A DNA stretch of 64,000 nucleotides from JBAZOO01 sp041648735 (GCA_041648735.1 JBAZOO010000018.1:8775-72774), one strand, 5' to 3'. Counted from the first letter of the stretch, positions 47,681 to 55,608 are shown. The notes: generated from the letters alone by a model not told the origin. Numbers and translations are program-made.

Positions 47681-48724
47681 CTAAAACGATGGATTATGGC
47701 CGCCGTTCCGCCGCGCCAGCGCCGCCCGCTGCCGCGCCTGGTCGGCGGCCAGCAGGCGGAACGGCACCGGCCAATAGCCGGCGCGGAAGGCGCGATCCGG
47801 CGCGGACAGGCCCGAACGCCAGCGCCGCTGCCGTCCCGCCGGCGGTTCGCCAAACCGTGGTGCCGCCGCCCCCAGCGCCTTGCCCACCGCGGCGGCCAAC
47901 CATTGGTTGCGCGGGCAGTAATCGTGCGGAAAGGCGGGCAGCCAGCACTCGGCCCGGGCGAGGGCGGCCTGCCAATCCGGCCGTTCCGGCCAGAGCGCCG
48001 CCCGCAACTTCGGGGAAGCGGCCAGTTGCCCAAGGGAGGTGCCGGGGAGCAGTTTTCCCTGAAATGGGTCGGCAATCCAGGAGCGCCCCGCCTTGCGGAG
48101 TTCGCAGATGGCATGGGGGGAGGCGCCGGTCGCCGGATTGCGGAGATAGATGATCTGGGTGTCGAACCCCCGTTGGTAGGCCAGTTCACAGAGCACCCAG
48201 GCCTGGCGGTCGCAGAGGCCGCGCCCCGTCTCCCAGACGGCCATGGGCCATGGGAGGTGCGGCCGCGGCGGCTCGGCGGCGGCCAGCCGGCCATGCACCG
48301 CCGCGGCCAAGGTGGCAAGGGTGGCGTGGGGCTCGTCGGCCGTGCCGGCGAGGATCTCCGCCGCCAGCCGGTGGAAGAACCACGCTTGCCGCCAGCGCTG
48401 GAAATCCCACGGGCTGAACCCGTCGGTGAGGAAGGCCGGCTCGACACCGGCGTCGCGGCACAGCCTTTCCGCCAGCCTGGAGGGGGGCGCCGCCGGCAGT
48501 TGCCCCCCGAGGAGCCGGGTCGCCAGCGCCAGGGCCTTCTCCTCCTTTCCCGTCGCCACGGCGGCGAGCCATTCCCGCGCCAGCGTCGGATCCGCGGCCC
48601 GGTCCGGTGGTGGTGGCGGCGTGGCCTGGCCGCAGCCGGTCGGGAGGATGAGCGCCGCCAAAAGCGCCAGCGCTCCGGCCAGCAGCCGGCGCGGGAATCC
48701 CAGGCGGCGTGGCGGCACGGCCAT
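47681..48724 (-). CDS. Transglutaminase-like (papain-fold) lipoprotein
   Basis: This 347-residue protein begins at the ATG at 48724 with a signal peptide and lipobox (LLAALILPTGCGQ). The mature protein starts with a helical region (REWLAAVATGKEEKALALATRLLGG). The core has a transglutaminase-like triad pattern: Cys in GLCDRQAWVLCELAYQRGF, His in SPHAICELRKAG and Asp in SWIADPFQGKLLPG. This matches microbial transglutaminase/protease-like superfamily members. The C-terminus is basic and proline-rich. It is probably anchored in the outer or inner membrane. Substrate is unknown. A 28-residue ORF lies directly in front of it. Confidence 0.75.
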   Translation of the reverse strand: MAVPPRRLGFPRRLLAGALALLAALILPTGCGQATPPPPPDRAADPTLAREWLAAVATGKEEKALALATRLLGGQLPAAPPSRLAERLCRDAGVEPAFLTDGFSPWDFQRWRQAWFFHRLAAEILAGTADEPHATLATLAAAVHGRLAAAEPPRPHLPWPMAVWETGRGLCDRQAWVLCELAYQRGFDTQIIYLRNPATGASPHAICELRKAGRSWIADPFQGKLLPGTSLGQLAASPKLRAALWPERPDWQAALARAECWLPAFPHDYCPRNQWLAAAVGKALGAAAPRFGEPPAGRQRRWRSGLSAPDRAFRAGYWPVPFRLLAADQARQRAALARRNGGHNPSF

Positions 48725-48726
48725 GG

Positions 48727-48813
48727 TCAGGCGACGCCCAGCCGGCGGCGCCGCGCCACCGGGCCGTGGTGCGACCCCTTGGGGGTGCCTTGGACGATCA
48801 GGGGGTTGGGCAT
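48727..48813 (-). CDS. Short arginine-rich ORF (28 residues), two bases before the lipoprotein gene
   Basis: The minus-strand ORF reads MPNPLIVQGTPKGSHHGPVA, then an RRRR-containing tail, and stops at TGA two bases before the ATG of the lipoprotein gene. A GAGG ribosome site lies seven bases before its ATG. It has a Gly/His-rich middle and a basic tail and no similarity I recognise. It might be a real small protein or a leader peptide that couples translation of the lipoprotein. It is too short for composition-based support. Confidence 0.4.
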   Translation of the reverse strand: MPNPLIVQGTPKGSHHGPVARRRRLGVA

Positions 48814-48884
48814 GGGGCACCTCGCGGAATGGAGTTGGCGGCCGGCACGCATTTTTGGGGCTCATACCCTGTAAAACGAAAAGC

Positions 48885-48930
48885 TTCACCACGAAGCCAC
48901 GAAGGACACGAAGTCAAAGCGAAGTTTTTT
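48885..48930 (+). repeat. Dispersed intergenic repeat, CACGAAGGACACGAAG type
   Basis: TTCACCACGAAGCCACGAAGG, then ACACGAAGTC and a T-run, lies between the lipoprotein and rhamnulokinase genes. A reverse-oriented relative (TTCACCACGACGACTCGAAGG) is at 63921-63951. The gap 48814-48986 holds no other recognisable element. Confidence 0.45.
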
Positions 48931-48986
48931 CTGGTCAACCGGCACGCTTCGATCCGTCTTTGTGCCGTCGTGGTGAACAATCGCTG

Positions 48987-50462
48987 TCAGCGGGAGAAGG
49001 CGCGGAAGCGGCGGTAGGCGGCGTCCCAGGCGCTGGCGTCATGGCTGTCGTAGGCCAGGAGGGGGAAGGAGTGGCGGACGACTTCGCGGGCGGCGTCGAG
49101 GTCGGGGAGGAGGCCGGCGCCGATGGCCTGGCAGAGGAGGTTGCCGATGGCGGTGGCTTCGGTGGGGCCGGCAATGACCGGCCGCTGGAGGGCGTTGGCG
49201 GTGAGCTGGTTGAGGAAGGTGTCCTTGCTGCCGCCGCCGACCAGGTGGAGGCGGTTGATGGGCTGGCCGGTGAGGGTTTCCAGCTCCTCGACGGTCTGGC
49301 GGTAGCGCAGGGCGAGCGATTCCTGGGCGCAGCGGATGACCTGGCCGGGGGTTTCGGGCACGGGCTGGCCGGTCTCGCGGCAGAAGGCCTGGATGCGCGC
49401 CGGCATGTCGCCGGGGGTGAGGAAGCGGTTGTCGTTGGGGGCGATGAGGCTGCGGAACGGTTCGACCGCCTCCGCTTCGGCCTGGAGTTCGGCGAAGCTG
49501 TAGGCCTCGCCCTGGCGTTTCCAGGTGGCGCGCGATTCCTGGACGAGCCAGAGCCCCATGATGTTCTTCAGCAGGCGGATGCGGCCGCCGACGCCGCCCT
49601 CGTTGGTGAAGTTGAGGCGGAGCGCCTCGGGGGTGAGGCAGGGTTCGGCGGTTTCGACGCCGAGCAGGCTCCAGGTGCCGCTGCTGAGGTAGGCCCAGCC
49701 GGGCTCGGCGGTGGCGGGCACGGCGGCGACGGCGCAGGCGGTGTCGTGGCCGGCCACGAACCAGACGGGGATGGCCGGGCAGTTCAGCTCGGCGCGGATT
49801 GCCGCGCGCAGGCTGCCGGCGCGGGTGCCGGGCTGGACGAGGTCGGGGAAGATGCGGCGGGGGAGGCCGGCGCGGCGGATCAGCTCCTCGTCCCAGGCGC
49901 GGGTGCGGGCGTTGAGCAGCGAGCTGGTGCTGGCGATGGTGTATTCGGCGGCGGCGGTGCCGCTGAAGAGGCAGGTGAGGGCGTCGGGCATGAAGAGCAG
50001 GCCGGCGGCGGCGTCGAGGGCGGGTTCGCCGGCGCGGCGCATGGCGGCGAGCTGGTAGATGCTGTTGAAGTCCATGAACTGGATGCCGGCGTGGGCATAG
50101 AGTTCGGCGGCGGGGATGAGGGTGGCGTGGACGTGGGGCTGGATGTCGGCCAGGCGCGGGTCGCGGTAGCAGCGGGGGAAGCCGAGGAAGGCGCCGCTGG
50201 CGTCGGTCAGGGCGAAGTCCACCCCCCAGGTGTCGATGGCGAGGCCGGCGAGGTCGGCGCCGCGCTCCAAGGTTTTCCGGAGCCCCGTCTTGAGTTCCTG
50301 GAAGAGGCCGAGCAGGTTCCAGAAGAGGCCGCCGTTGACGTCGATGGGGCCGTTCTCGAAGCGGTGGGTCTCCTCCAGCTCCAGCTTGCCGTCGTGGAAG
50401 GTGCCGAGGATGGCGCGGCCGCTGGAGGCGCCGAGGTCGAAGGCGAGGAATTGCGTGGGCAT
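48987..50462 (-). CDS. rhaB: Rhamnulokinase (FGGY carbohydrate kinase)
   Basis: This 491-residue kinase has the FGGY fold. It starts FLAFDLGASSGRAILGTF (phosphate-1 loop), has AIDTWGVDFALTDASGAFLG and the substrate loop YAHAGIQFMDFNSIYQLAA, which is typical for rhamnulokinases. The ATP part includes FVAGHDTACAVAAVPA, YLSSGTWSLLGVE and LHLVGGGSKDTFLNQLTANA. It phosphorylates L-rhamnulose. No rhamnose isomerase or aldolase is next to it in this window. The start follows a GAAGACCGCC sequence, which is a weak ribosome site. Confidence 0.92.
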   Translation of the reverse strand: MPTQFLAFDLGASSGRAILGTFHDGKLELEETHRFENGPIDVNGGLFWNLLGLFQELKTGLRKTLERGADLAGLAIDTWGVDFALTDASGAFLGFPRCYRDPRLADIQPHVHATLIPAAELYAHAGIQFMDFNSIYQLAAMRRAGEPALDAAAGLLFMPDALTCLFSGTAAAEYTIASTSSLLNARTRAWDEELIRRAGLPRRIFPDLVQPGTRAGSLRAAIRAELNCPAIPVWFVAGHDTACAVAAVPATAEPGWAYLSSGTWSLLGVETAEPCLTPEALRLNFTNEGGVGGRIRLLKNIMGLWLVQESRATWKRQGEAYSFAELQAEAEAVEPFRSLIAPNDNRFLTPGDMPARIQAFCRETGQPVPETPGQVIRCAQESLALRYRQTVEELETLTGQPINRLHLVGGGSKDTFLNQLTANALQRPVIAGPTEATAIGNLLCQAIGAGLLPDLDAAREVVRHSFPLLAYDSHDASAWDAAYRRFRAFSR

Positions 50463-50509
50463 GGCGGTCTTCCTTTACGCAGCAAAGGCGGAAAGCGGGT
50501 CGCGGCGGT

Positions 50510-51340
50510 TCAGGCCGCGGCGGGGGGGCGGTGGTCGAGGAGGGCGGCGAGCAGGCGGGTGTGGCGGATCTCCTCGGCGGCGAGGAGGCGGAAGGCGTCG
50601 CGCACCGGCGGGAGGTTGGTGAGGCGGGCTAGGGCCAGGTAGAAGCCGACCGCCTTTTCCTCTTCGCGCAGGGCTTCGCGGATGACATCTTCGGCGGCCG
50701 CGGCGGCGGGCCAGGCCGGGGGGAGGGTTGGCGGGGCGGCGGCGTGGGCGAGGAGCGGCTGCGCCGCGGCGGCCGGCAATTGCTGGTCGAGGCCGCCGCC
50801 GGCGGTGGCGAGCTGGGGATGGGCGTCCAGGGCTTCCAGGTGATGGCGGTGCTGGCGTTCGTCGGCGGCAATGGCCAGGAGGGTCTGGCGCGCCGGGCCG
50901 GCGGGGAGCTGGGCGGCCAGGGAGTCGAAGAGGTCGGCGGCCTGTTCCTCGAAGCGGCGGGCCTGGGTGATGACCAGGTTGAAGACGAAGCCGGCGTGGG
51001 GCGGCGCGGCCGCGGCGGTTTCGGCCGCGCGTTTCGCCGCCGCCGCCGGGGCCGGCGCCTGGCGGGCCAGGTTGACCAGCAGGACGACGCCGACGACGAT
51101 GAACAGCACCGCCGAGCCCAAGGTCATGAGCTTGGGGTCGAGGAAGCGCTTGAGCAGTTCGCCAAAGGCGACGGCCAGGGCGGTGGTGCAGAGCAGGGCC
51201 AGGGAGGCGCCGATGAAGACGGGCCAGGGGGAGGGTGAGCGGCTGGTGAAGGCGAGGGCGGCGAGCTGCGTCTTGTCCCCCAGTTCGGCGATGAAGACCA
51301 GGCCGAAGCAGAGGAACATCATCTTGGAATCGAACTGCAT
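50510..51340 (-). CDS. GDT1/UPF0016 half-transporter fused to a rubrerythrin-like ferritin domain
   Basis: This 276-residue protein has two unrelated parts. Residues 1-93 are three membrane helices with one copy of the UPF0016/GDT1 signature E-x-G-D-K-T (E19, G21, D22, K23 in FIAELGDKTQLAALAF), the motif of Ca2+/Mn2+ exporters. After an alanine-rich linker, residues about 120-270 form a four-helix ferritin/rubrerythrin-like bundle with a complete dimetal set: Glu in FEEQAADLF (131/132), ADERQH (E161, H164), REEEKA (226-228) and EEIRH (E257, H260). This is E...ExxH...E...ExxH. The plan resembles membrane-bound ferritins (MbfA), in which a metal exporter is joined to a ferritin-like domain. A role in manganese or iron efflux is inferred. 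Confidence 0.8.
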   Translation of the reverse strand: MQFDSKMMFLCFGLVFIAELGDKTQLAALAFTSRSPSPWPVFIGASLALLCTTALAVAFGELLKRFLDPKLMTLGSAVLFIVVGVVLLVNLARQAPAPAAAAKRAAETAAAAPPHAGFVFNLVITQARRFEEQAADLFDSLAAQLPAGPARQTLLAIAADERQHRHHLEALDAHPQLATAGGGLDQQLPAAAAQPLLAHAAAPPTLPPAWPAAAAAEDVIREALREEEKAVGFYLALARLTNLPPVRDAFRLLAAEEIRHTRLLAALLDHRPPAAA

Positions 51341-51359
51341 GGCGGCGCCTCTTCGGGGC

Positions 51360-52373
51360 TCACTCGAAGATTTGGACGCGATGGTCGGGGCGGATTTGGC
51401 CGAGGTATTCCTCGAAGCGCCTCTTCTCCTGCTCCAGCTTCAGGCGGTTCTCGATGCGCTGGGCCAGTTCCGGCGTGAGCGTCGCCGCTGCCGCGGCCTC
51501 CTGCTCCACGACCTTGAGGAAGGCGATCCCGTCCTTGCCTTGCACCGGTCCGCTCACCTGCCCCTGGGCGAGGCTGGCCACCGCGGCGGCCATCTCCGGC
51601 TGCAAGTCGCCGGGCGTGACCCAGCCCAGGTCGCCGCCGGCCTCGGGGTTGGGGCCTTCGGAGAACTGCTTGACCAGCCAGGCGAAATCGGCCTTCTCCG
51701 CCAGCAGCTTCCCGATCTGGGCGCGGATGGCGGCCAGGTCGCCGGCGTGCTTGCCGTCGGTTTTGAGGAAGAGCATGGCGAGGCGGAGGCGGCGCGGCTT
51801 GGCGAACTCGGTGGCGTGGGCGTCGTAGTAGGCCTGGACCTCCTTGGGGGAGATCCGCACCGGCCGGCGGATCAGTTCGTCCACCAGCAGGTCAACCGCC
51901 ACCAGCTTGCGCACCTTCTCCTCGAACTCGGGGAAGGTCTGGCCGCGCTCGAAGAGGCTCTTCTCGAACTGCTCGCGGTTGCCGCCGGCCTCGGCGACCA
52001 GGATGCTGTCCAGCCGCCGCTGGACGAGTTCCTGGGGCACCTTGTAACCCTTCGCCTTGAAGTCGGCGTAGAGCAGTTCGTTCTCGACCAAGGTGCGCAC
52101 GACCTTGCGGCGCAGCTCCTGGAGCTGGCGCTCCAGCGCCTCCCCCTGGTACTGGCGGGCGAGTTCCCGGATGGTCTGCGGCCGGATCTGGGCATCCACG
52201 TCCTGCAAGGTGATCAGCTCGTCATTGACCGCGGCGACAATGGCATTGGTGTAGAGGGGCTTGGCGGCGGCGGGAGCTTGTTGGGCCAGCAGCCGCGGCG
52301 CCGCGGCGGCGGCGGCCAGGGCGGCGGCCAGGGCCAGGCCAGCCAGGAAACGGGGGCGGGGGGCGCGGATCAT
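51360..52373 (-). CDS. SurA-like parvulin peptidyl-prolyl isomerase
   Basis: This 337-residue protein starts at the ATG at 52373; the reading frame extends upstream but has no other good start. The signal peptide is FLAGLALAAALAAAAAAPR, cut near LLAQQ. An N-terminal SurA-type chaperone region begins NAIVAAVNDELITLQDVD and runs to VDELIRRPVRISPKEV. One PPIC domain follows (LRLAMLFLKTDG, FAWLVKQFSEGPN, GGDLGWVTPGDL, VSGPVQGKDGIAFLKV). It folds outer membrane and periplasmic proteins. Only one parvulin domain is present, as in many SurA relatives outside proteobacteria. It lies 19 bp after the GDT1-ferritin gene in transcription order is not implied: it precedes it on the same strand. Confidence 0.85.
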   Translation of the reverse strand: MIRAPRPRFLAGLALAAALAAAAAAPRLLAQQAPAAAKPLYTNAIVAAVNDELITLQDVDAQIRPQTIRELARQYQGEALERQLQELRRKVVRTLVENELLYADFKAKGYKVPQELVQRRLDSILVAEAGGNREQFEKSLFERGQTFPEFEEKVRKLVAVDLLVDELIRRPVRISPKEVQAYYDAHATEFAKPRRLRLAMLFLKTDGKHAGDLAAIRAQIGKLLAEKADFAWLVKQFSEGPNPEAGGDLGWVTPGDLQPEMAAAVASLAQGQVSGPVQGKDGIAFLKVVEQEAAAAATLTPELAQRIENRLKLEQEKRRFEEYLGQIRPDHRVQIFE

Positions 52374-52545
52374 GGGGCGGGGACTCCTCTGTGCCGGCCG
52401 CCGGGCTTGCCGGCGCACGGACAGCGGACAACGTAATCCGCCAAACGGCGCTGGCAATTGGGCGGGCATGGGTGCTACAGCATGGGCGCCGGCAGCGGGC
52501 CGGTTCCGGTTTCCATGGCGGGGCTCGCCTTCCCGAGGCGCCATC

Positions 52546-52950
52546 ATGCCGAAGATTTCCATCCGCCGCCTGGCCCTCCCCCTGTTCCTCTGCCTGGCCT
52601 GCCGCCCCTGACCGGGGCGGCGGCGGGCGCCGGCGGGTTTCGAGCCCCGGTCTGAACTCGGCCTCTACGCCACCCTGGTCTGCCTGGCCGCTCCGGCCAC
52701 CATGGCCGATCGCCCGGCCACGGCATTTTCATCCTCGCTGACGGCATGGGCTACGGCGCGCTCCCGCCGGCCGAACTCGACAATCTCCGCGCCGACCCGG
52801 AGGAGCGGCACAGCCTCGCCGACCGCGAACCGGCGCGCCTCGCCCGCATGGTCGCCGACCGCGAAACTTGGTTCGAGGAGGTTGAGGCCGACCGCCGCCA
52901 GTGCGCGGACGCCGGCTTGACTTTGCCGGGGCGGGGGTATGGTTTGTCCT
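52546..52950 (+). pseudogene. Sulfatase gene scar
   Basis: The region starts with an ATG and a signal peptide (SIRRLALPLFLCLACRP) that soon hits TGA (52609). Further on, another frame reads GHGIFILADGMGYGALPPA, the opening strand of sulfatases (FILADDMGYGD). It then passes straight into AELDNLRADPEERHSLA and ARMVADRETWFEEVEADRR, which is the sulfatase C-terminal ending (ELYDLxxDPxExxNLA). The catalytic core with the CxPSR motif is missing. A large internal deletion plus frameshift has left only both ends. Sulfatases of this kind are abundant in polysaccharide-degrading PVC bacteria. Confidence 0.75.
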
Positions 52951-53006
52951 TTCCCCGGGTGCCGCCGGACAGGCGGTGGCGGGCGGGCAACCGTGGAGCG
53001 CGGACG

Positions 53007-53810
53007 ATGGCCGGCAAAAAAAAGATGGGCGGGCGGTGGACAAACCGGCTTTGGCTGATTATGGTATCGCTTTTGTGTTTCGGCCCCTTGCGGGGGGCGG
53101 AGACCGAATCCGCGGTTCCGGCGGGCTTGCAGGCGCAGCTCCAAGAGGAGCGCATGGCGCGGCAGGTGGCGGAACAGCGGGTCGCCGAGTTGAGTCTGGC
53201 CTTGGTGCGGACGGAACGGGAGCTGGAAAAGCGGCGGGCGCAAAGCGCGGAGCTGCTGCTGGCCTCCCGGAAGTTGCAGGAAGGGCTGGACGGGCTGCAG
53301 GTGCGCGTGGCGTCCCTGTTGCTTGGGGACGGCAAGCGGTTCCCGGACGAGGCGCTGGCGGCAGTGGTGGCTGGCCTGCGGACAAGGCAGGCGGAGGCGC
53401 AAGCGCTCACCGGCGCGGTGCGCGAGTTCGGCCAGTATCTGTCGCCGGTCCTGGACACGTTGGCGATGAGCGATTCATTGCGGCGGGAAGTCCGGGAGCG
53501 GATGGCCGGAGCAATGCGGGCGTGTGATCGTTGGGATGCGCTGCCGCCGTTAGTCGCCAGGCGAGGCGGGTTGGCTGCTCCCCGAGAATGTCGCGTGTTG
53601 GCGGTGAATCCGGAGTTGGGTGTGATCGCGCTGGATGCCGGAGCGGCGGCGGGGATGCGTCCCGGGTCGTGGTGGCAGGTGCGGGATCAAGATCGGGAAG
53701 TGGCGCGGGTCCGCGTCATTGAAGTTCGTTCCAGTCTCAGTGCCGCCCAGGTGGTGGAAGGTCGGATTGACCGTCTCGCCCCGGGGCTGACGGCGCAATG
53801 GAACGAGTGA
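53007..53810 (+). CDS. Exported coiled-coil protein of unknown function
   Basis: This 267-residue protein begins at the ATG at 53007; the in-frame part upstream belongs to the sulfatase scar. A signal peptide (NRLWLIMVSLLCFGPLRGA) is followed by a coiled coil (about 25-110, LQEERMARQVAEQRVAELSL, ERELEKRRAQSAELLLASRKL). The C-terminal half has a beta domain with LAVNPELGVIALDAGAAAGM, RPGSWWQVRDQDREVARVRV and VRSSLSAAQVVEG. That ending recurs in PVC proteins that sit near the ribosomal or division genes, but I recognise no name. It ends 119 bp before rplV. A weak promoter-like pair (TTGACT, TATGGT) is at 52917-52943. Confidence 0.65.
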   Translation: MAGKKKMGGRWTNRLWLIMVSLLCFGPLRGAETESAVPAGLQAQLQEERMARQVAEQRVAELSLALVRTERELEKRRAQSAELLLASRKLQEGLDGLQVRVASLLLGDGKRFPDEALAAVVAGLRTRQAEAQALTGAVREFGQYLSPVLDTLAMSDSLRREVRERMAGAMRACDRWDALPPLVARRGGLAAPRECRVLAVNPELGVIALDAGAAAGMRPGSWWQVRDQDREVARVRVIEVRSSLSAAQVVEGRIDRLAPGLTAQWNE

Positions 53811-53928
53811 GACTTGCCCCCGAATCCATTTCCAGTGCATGGACATACGAAGATTGTGAAGAGCCGGGCGGAGCGCCCCGCCAGCGGGGCGGCGGACCGA
53901 CCGGCAGGCAACAGCAGAGAGGCATGGA

Positions 53929-54264
53929 ATGCAAGCACAAGCCACAACGAAGAACGTGCGCATTTCGGCTTTCAAGGCCCGCGAAGTGACGCGGCTGATC
54001 CAGGGCAAGCCGGCGCAACAGGCGCTGGAGCTGGTCCAGCTCATCCCGCGGAAGGCGGCACGCCTGGTGGCGAAGACCTTGAAGTCGGCGATCAGCAACG
54101 CGGAGAGCACTGGCAAGGCCGATCCCGCGGTGCTGGTGATCCGGGAGGCGCAGGTGGGGGAAGCCGCCACCATGCGCCGGTTCCGCCCGAAGGCGCGCGG
54201 CATGGCGGGGCGCATTCGCAAACGCAGCAGCCATATCCGGATCGTGGTTTCGGATGGGCAGTGA
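53929..54264 (+). CDS. rplV: 50S ribosomal protein L22
   Basis: This 111-residue protein starts at the ATG at 53929 (AGAGAGG seven bases upstream). Family motifs are NVRISAFKAREVTRLIQGK, ALELVQLIPRKAARLVAKTL, SAISNAE and the hairpin MRRFRPKARGMAGRIRKRSS with HIRIVV at the end. It binds 23S rRNA and lines the exit tunnel. Here it is the first gene of the visible ribosomal cluster; the usual upstream genes (rpsJ to rpsS) are not in front of it. Confidence 0.96.
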   Translation: MQAQATTKNVRISAFKAREVTRLIQGKPAQQALELVQLIPRKAARLVAKTLKSAISNAESTGKADPAVLVIREAQVGEAATMRRFRPKARGMAGRIRKRSSHIRIVVSDGQ

Positions 54265-54280
54265 ACGAGGGGTGTGAAAC

Positions 54281-55006
54281 GTGGGCCAAAAAGTCAATCC
54301 CATCGGGTTCCGAATCCCGATTACCAAAGCCTGGCAGTCCCGCTGGTTTGCCCGCAAGCCGGAATACGGGAGCCTGCTGCACGAGGATCTCAAGCTGCGC
54401 CAGTACGTGAAGGAGCAGTTGGCGCAAGCCGCGGTCTCCAAGGTCACGGTTGAGCGTTTCGCCAACCGGGTGCGGGTGACGGTCCATTCGGGCCGCCCCG
54501 GCCTGGTGATTGGGCGCAAGGGCACGGAGATTGACCGCCTGAAAGGTGAGCTGGTCAAGCTCACGGGCGGCAAGGAAGTGTACCTGGAGATCAAGGAAGT
54601 GTCGCAGCCGGAGACCGATGCCCAGCTCGTGGCGGAGAACGTCGCCCAGCAGTTGGAGCGGCGGATCGGTTTCAAGCGGGCGATGAAGCGGTCGATCCAG
54701 ACGGCGCTGGAACAGGGCGCCCTGGGGATGAAGATCCGCTGTTCGGGGCGGCTCGGCGGCGCCGAGCTGGCGCGGACCGAGGAGTTCCACGAGGGGAAGG
54801 TGCCGCTGCACACCCTCCGGGCCAACCTCGACTATGGATTCACCGAGGCCCACACGGTCGCGGGCCAGATTGGCGTGAAAGTGTGGATTTGCAAACCGGA
54901 AGTGACGGAGGACGACAGCCATGGCCATGATGCCAAAGCGCGTAAAGCACCGAAAAGTGCAAAAAGGCAACCGCGCGGGAAACGCAACGCGAAACAACAA
55001 GCTTGA
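54281..55006 (+). CDS. rpsC: 30S ribosomal protein S3
   Basis: This 241-residue protein starts at a GTG (54281) with GQKVNPIGFRIPITKAWQSR. The KH domain is VHSGRPGLVIGRKGTEIDRL and the C-terminal region has GIKVWI-type GVKVWICKPEV. The basic tail after VTEDDSHG (about 30 residues) is read from the same DNA as the first 28 codons of rplP, in another frame. The length is normal for S3, so the overlap is real coding and not a run-on caused by an error, as far as sequence can show. Confidence 0.95.
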   Translation: MGQKVNPIGFRIPITKAWQSRWFARKPEYGSLLHEDLKLRQYVKEQLAQAAVSKVTVERFANRVRVTVHSGRPGLVIGRKGTEIDRLKGELVKLTGGKEVYLEIKEVSQPETDAQLVAENVAQQLERRIGFKRAMKRSIQTALEQGALGMKIRCSGRLGGAELARTEEFHEGKVPLHTLRANLDYGFTEAHTVAGQIGVKVWICKPEVTEDDSHGHDAKARKAPKSAKRQPRGKRNAKQQA

Positions 55007-55337
55007 TTTCGGCGAGTTCGGCCTGCAAGTGCTTGACCGCGGCTGGCTGACGGCGCGGCAGATCGAGGCGGCCCGCGTGGCGGTGACCCGCCACCTCAAC
55101 CGCCGGGGCCAGGTCTGGATGCGCGTCTTCCCCGACAAGCCGCTGACCAAGAAACCGTTGGAGACCCGCATGGGCAAGGGCAAGGGCAACCCGGAAGAAT
55201 GGGCGGCCGTGGTCAAGCCCGGGAACATGGTGCTGGAACTCAGCGGCTGCCTCGAGGTGGTCGCCCGGGGCGCCTTTTCCCGCGCGGCGAGCAAGCTGCC
55301 GCTGCGCTGCAAGATGTTGAGCCGCCACTCCGCGTGA
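54921..55337 (+). CDS. rplP: 50S ribosomal protein L16
   Basis: This 138-residue protein starts at the ATG at 54921, inside rpsC, with GGAGG nine bases upstream. The opening MPKRVKHRKVQKGNRAG is the normal L16 start, followed by FGEFGLQVLDRGWLTARQIEAARVA, MRVFPDKPLTKKPLETRMGKG and LSGCLEVVARGAFSRAASKLP. The 86-bp overlap with rpsC is larger than usual. L16 organises the 50S tRNA-binding site. Confidence 0.95.
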   Translation: MAMMPKRVKHRKVQKGNRAGNATRNNKLDFGEFGLQVLDRGWLTARQIEAARVAVTRHLNRRGQVWMRVFPDKPLTKKPLETRMGKGKGNPEEWAAVVKPGNMVLELSGCLEVVARGAFSRAASKLPLRCKMLSRHSA

Positions 55338-55383
55338 GGCCGGCCGGGACGCGAGCGCAGAGCAGCACAGGAGTGACGATCCG

Positions 55384-55605
55384 ATGAAAGCGAAACAGAT
55401 CCGTGAGATGACCGACGCCGAGCTGGGCAAACAGCTCGGGGACCTGAAGAAGGAAGGCTTCAACCTGAAGCTCCAGCAGGTCACCGGCCAATTGACGAAC
55501 ACCGCACGTGTCCGCGAAGTCCGCAAGGACGCGGCGCGCATCCTGACGGAACAAACGGCCCGGGCCCGGAAGGCGGCCGCGGCTGCAACCACGGACGGGA
55601 AGTGA
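55384..55605 (+). CDS. rpmC: 50S ribosomal protein L29
   Basis: This 73-residue protein has the two-helix L29 pattern (KAKQIREMTDAELGKQLGDLKKE, FNLKLQQVTGQLTNTARVREVRKDAARI). It has an Ala/Thr-rich tail of about 14 residues beyond the usual end (KAAAAATTDGK). The order S3-L16-L29-S17 is the normal one. Confidence 0.93.
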   Translation: MKAKQIREMTDAELGKQLGDLKKEGFNLKLQQVTGQLTNTARVREVRKDAARILTEQTARARKAAAAATTDGK

Positions 55606-55608
55606 TCC

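Noticed and set aside
53814..54410. 198-codon plus-strand frame covering the start of rplV and rpsC
   Set aside because: It overlaps two well-supported ribosomal protein genes in another frame. Only the first part was kept, as a weak rpsS-relic idea.
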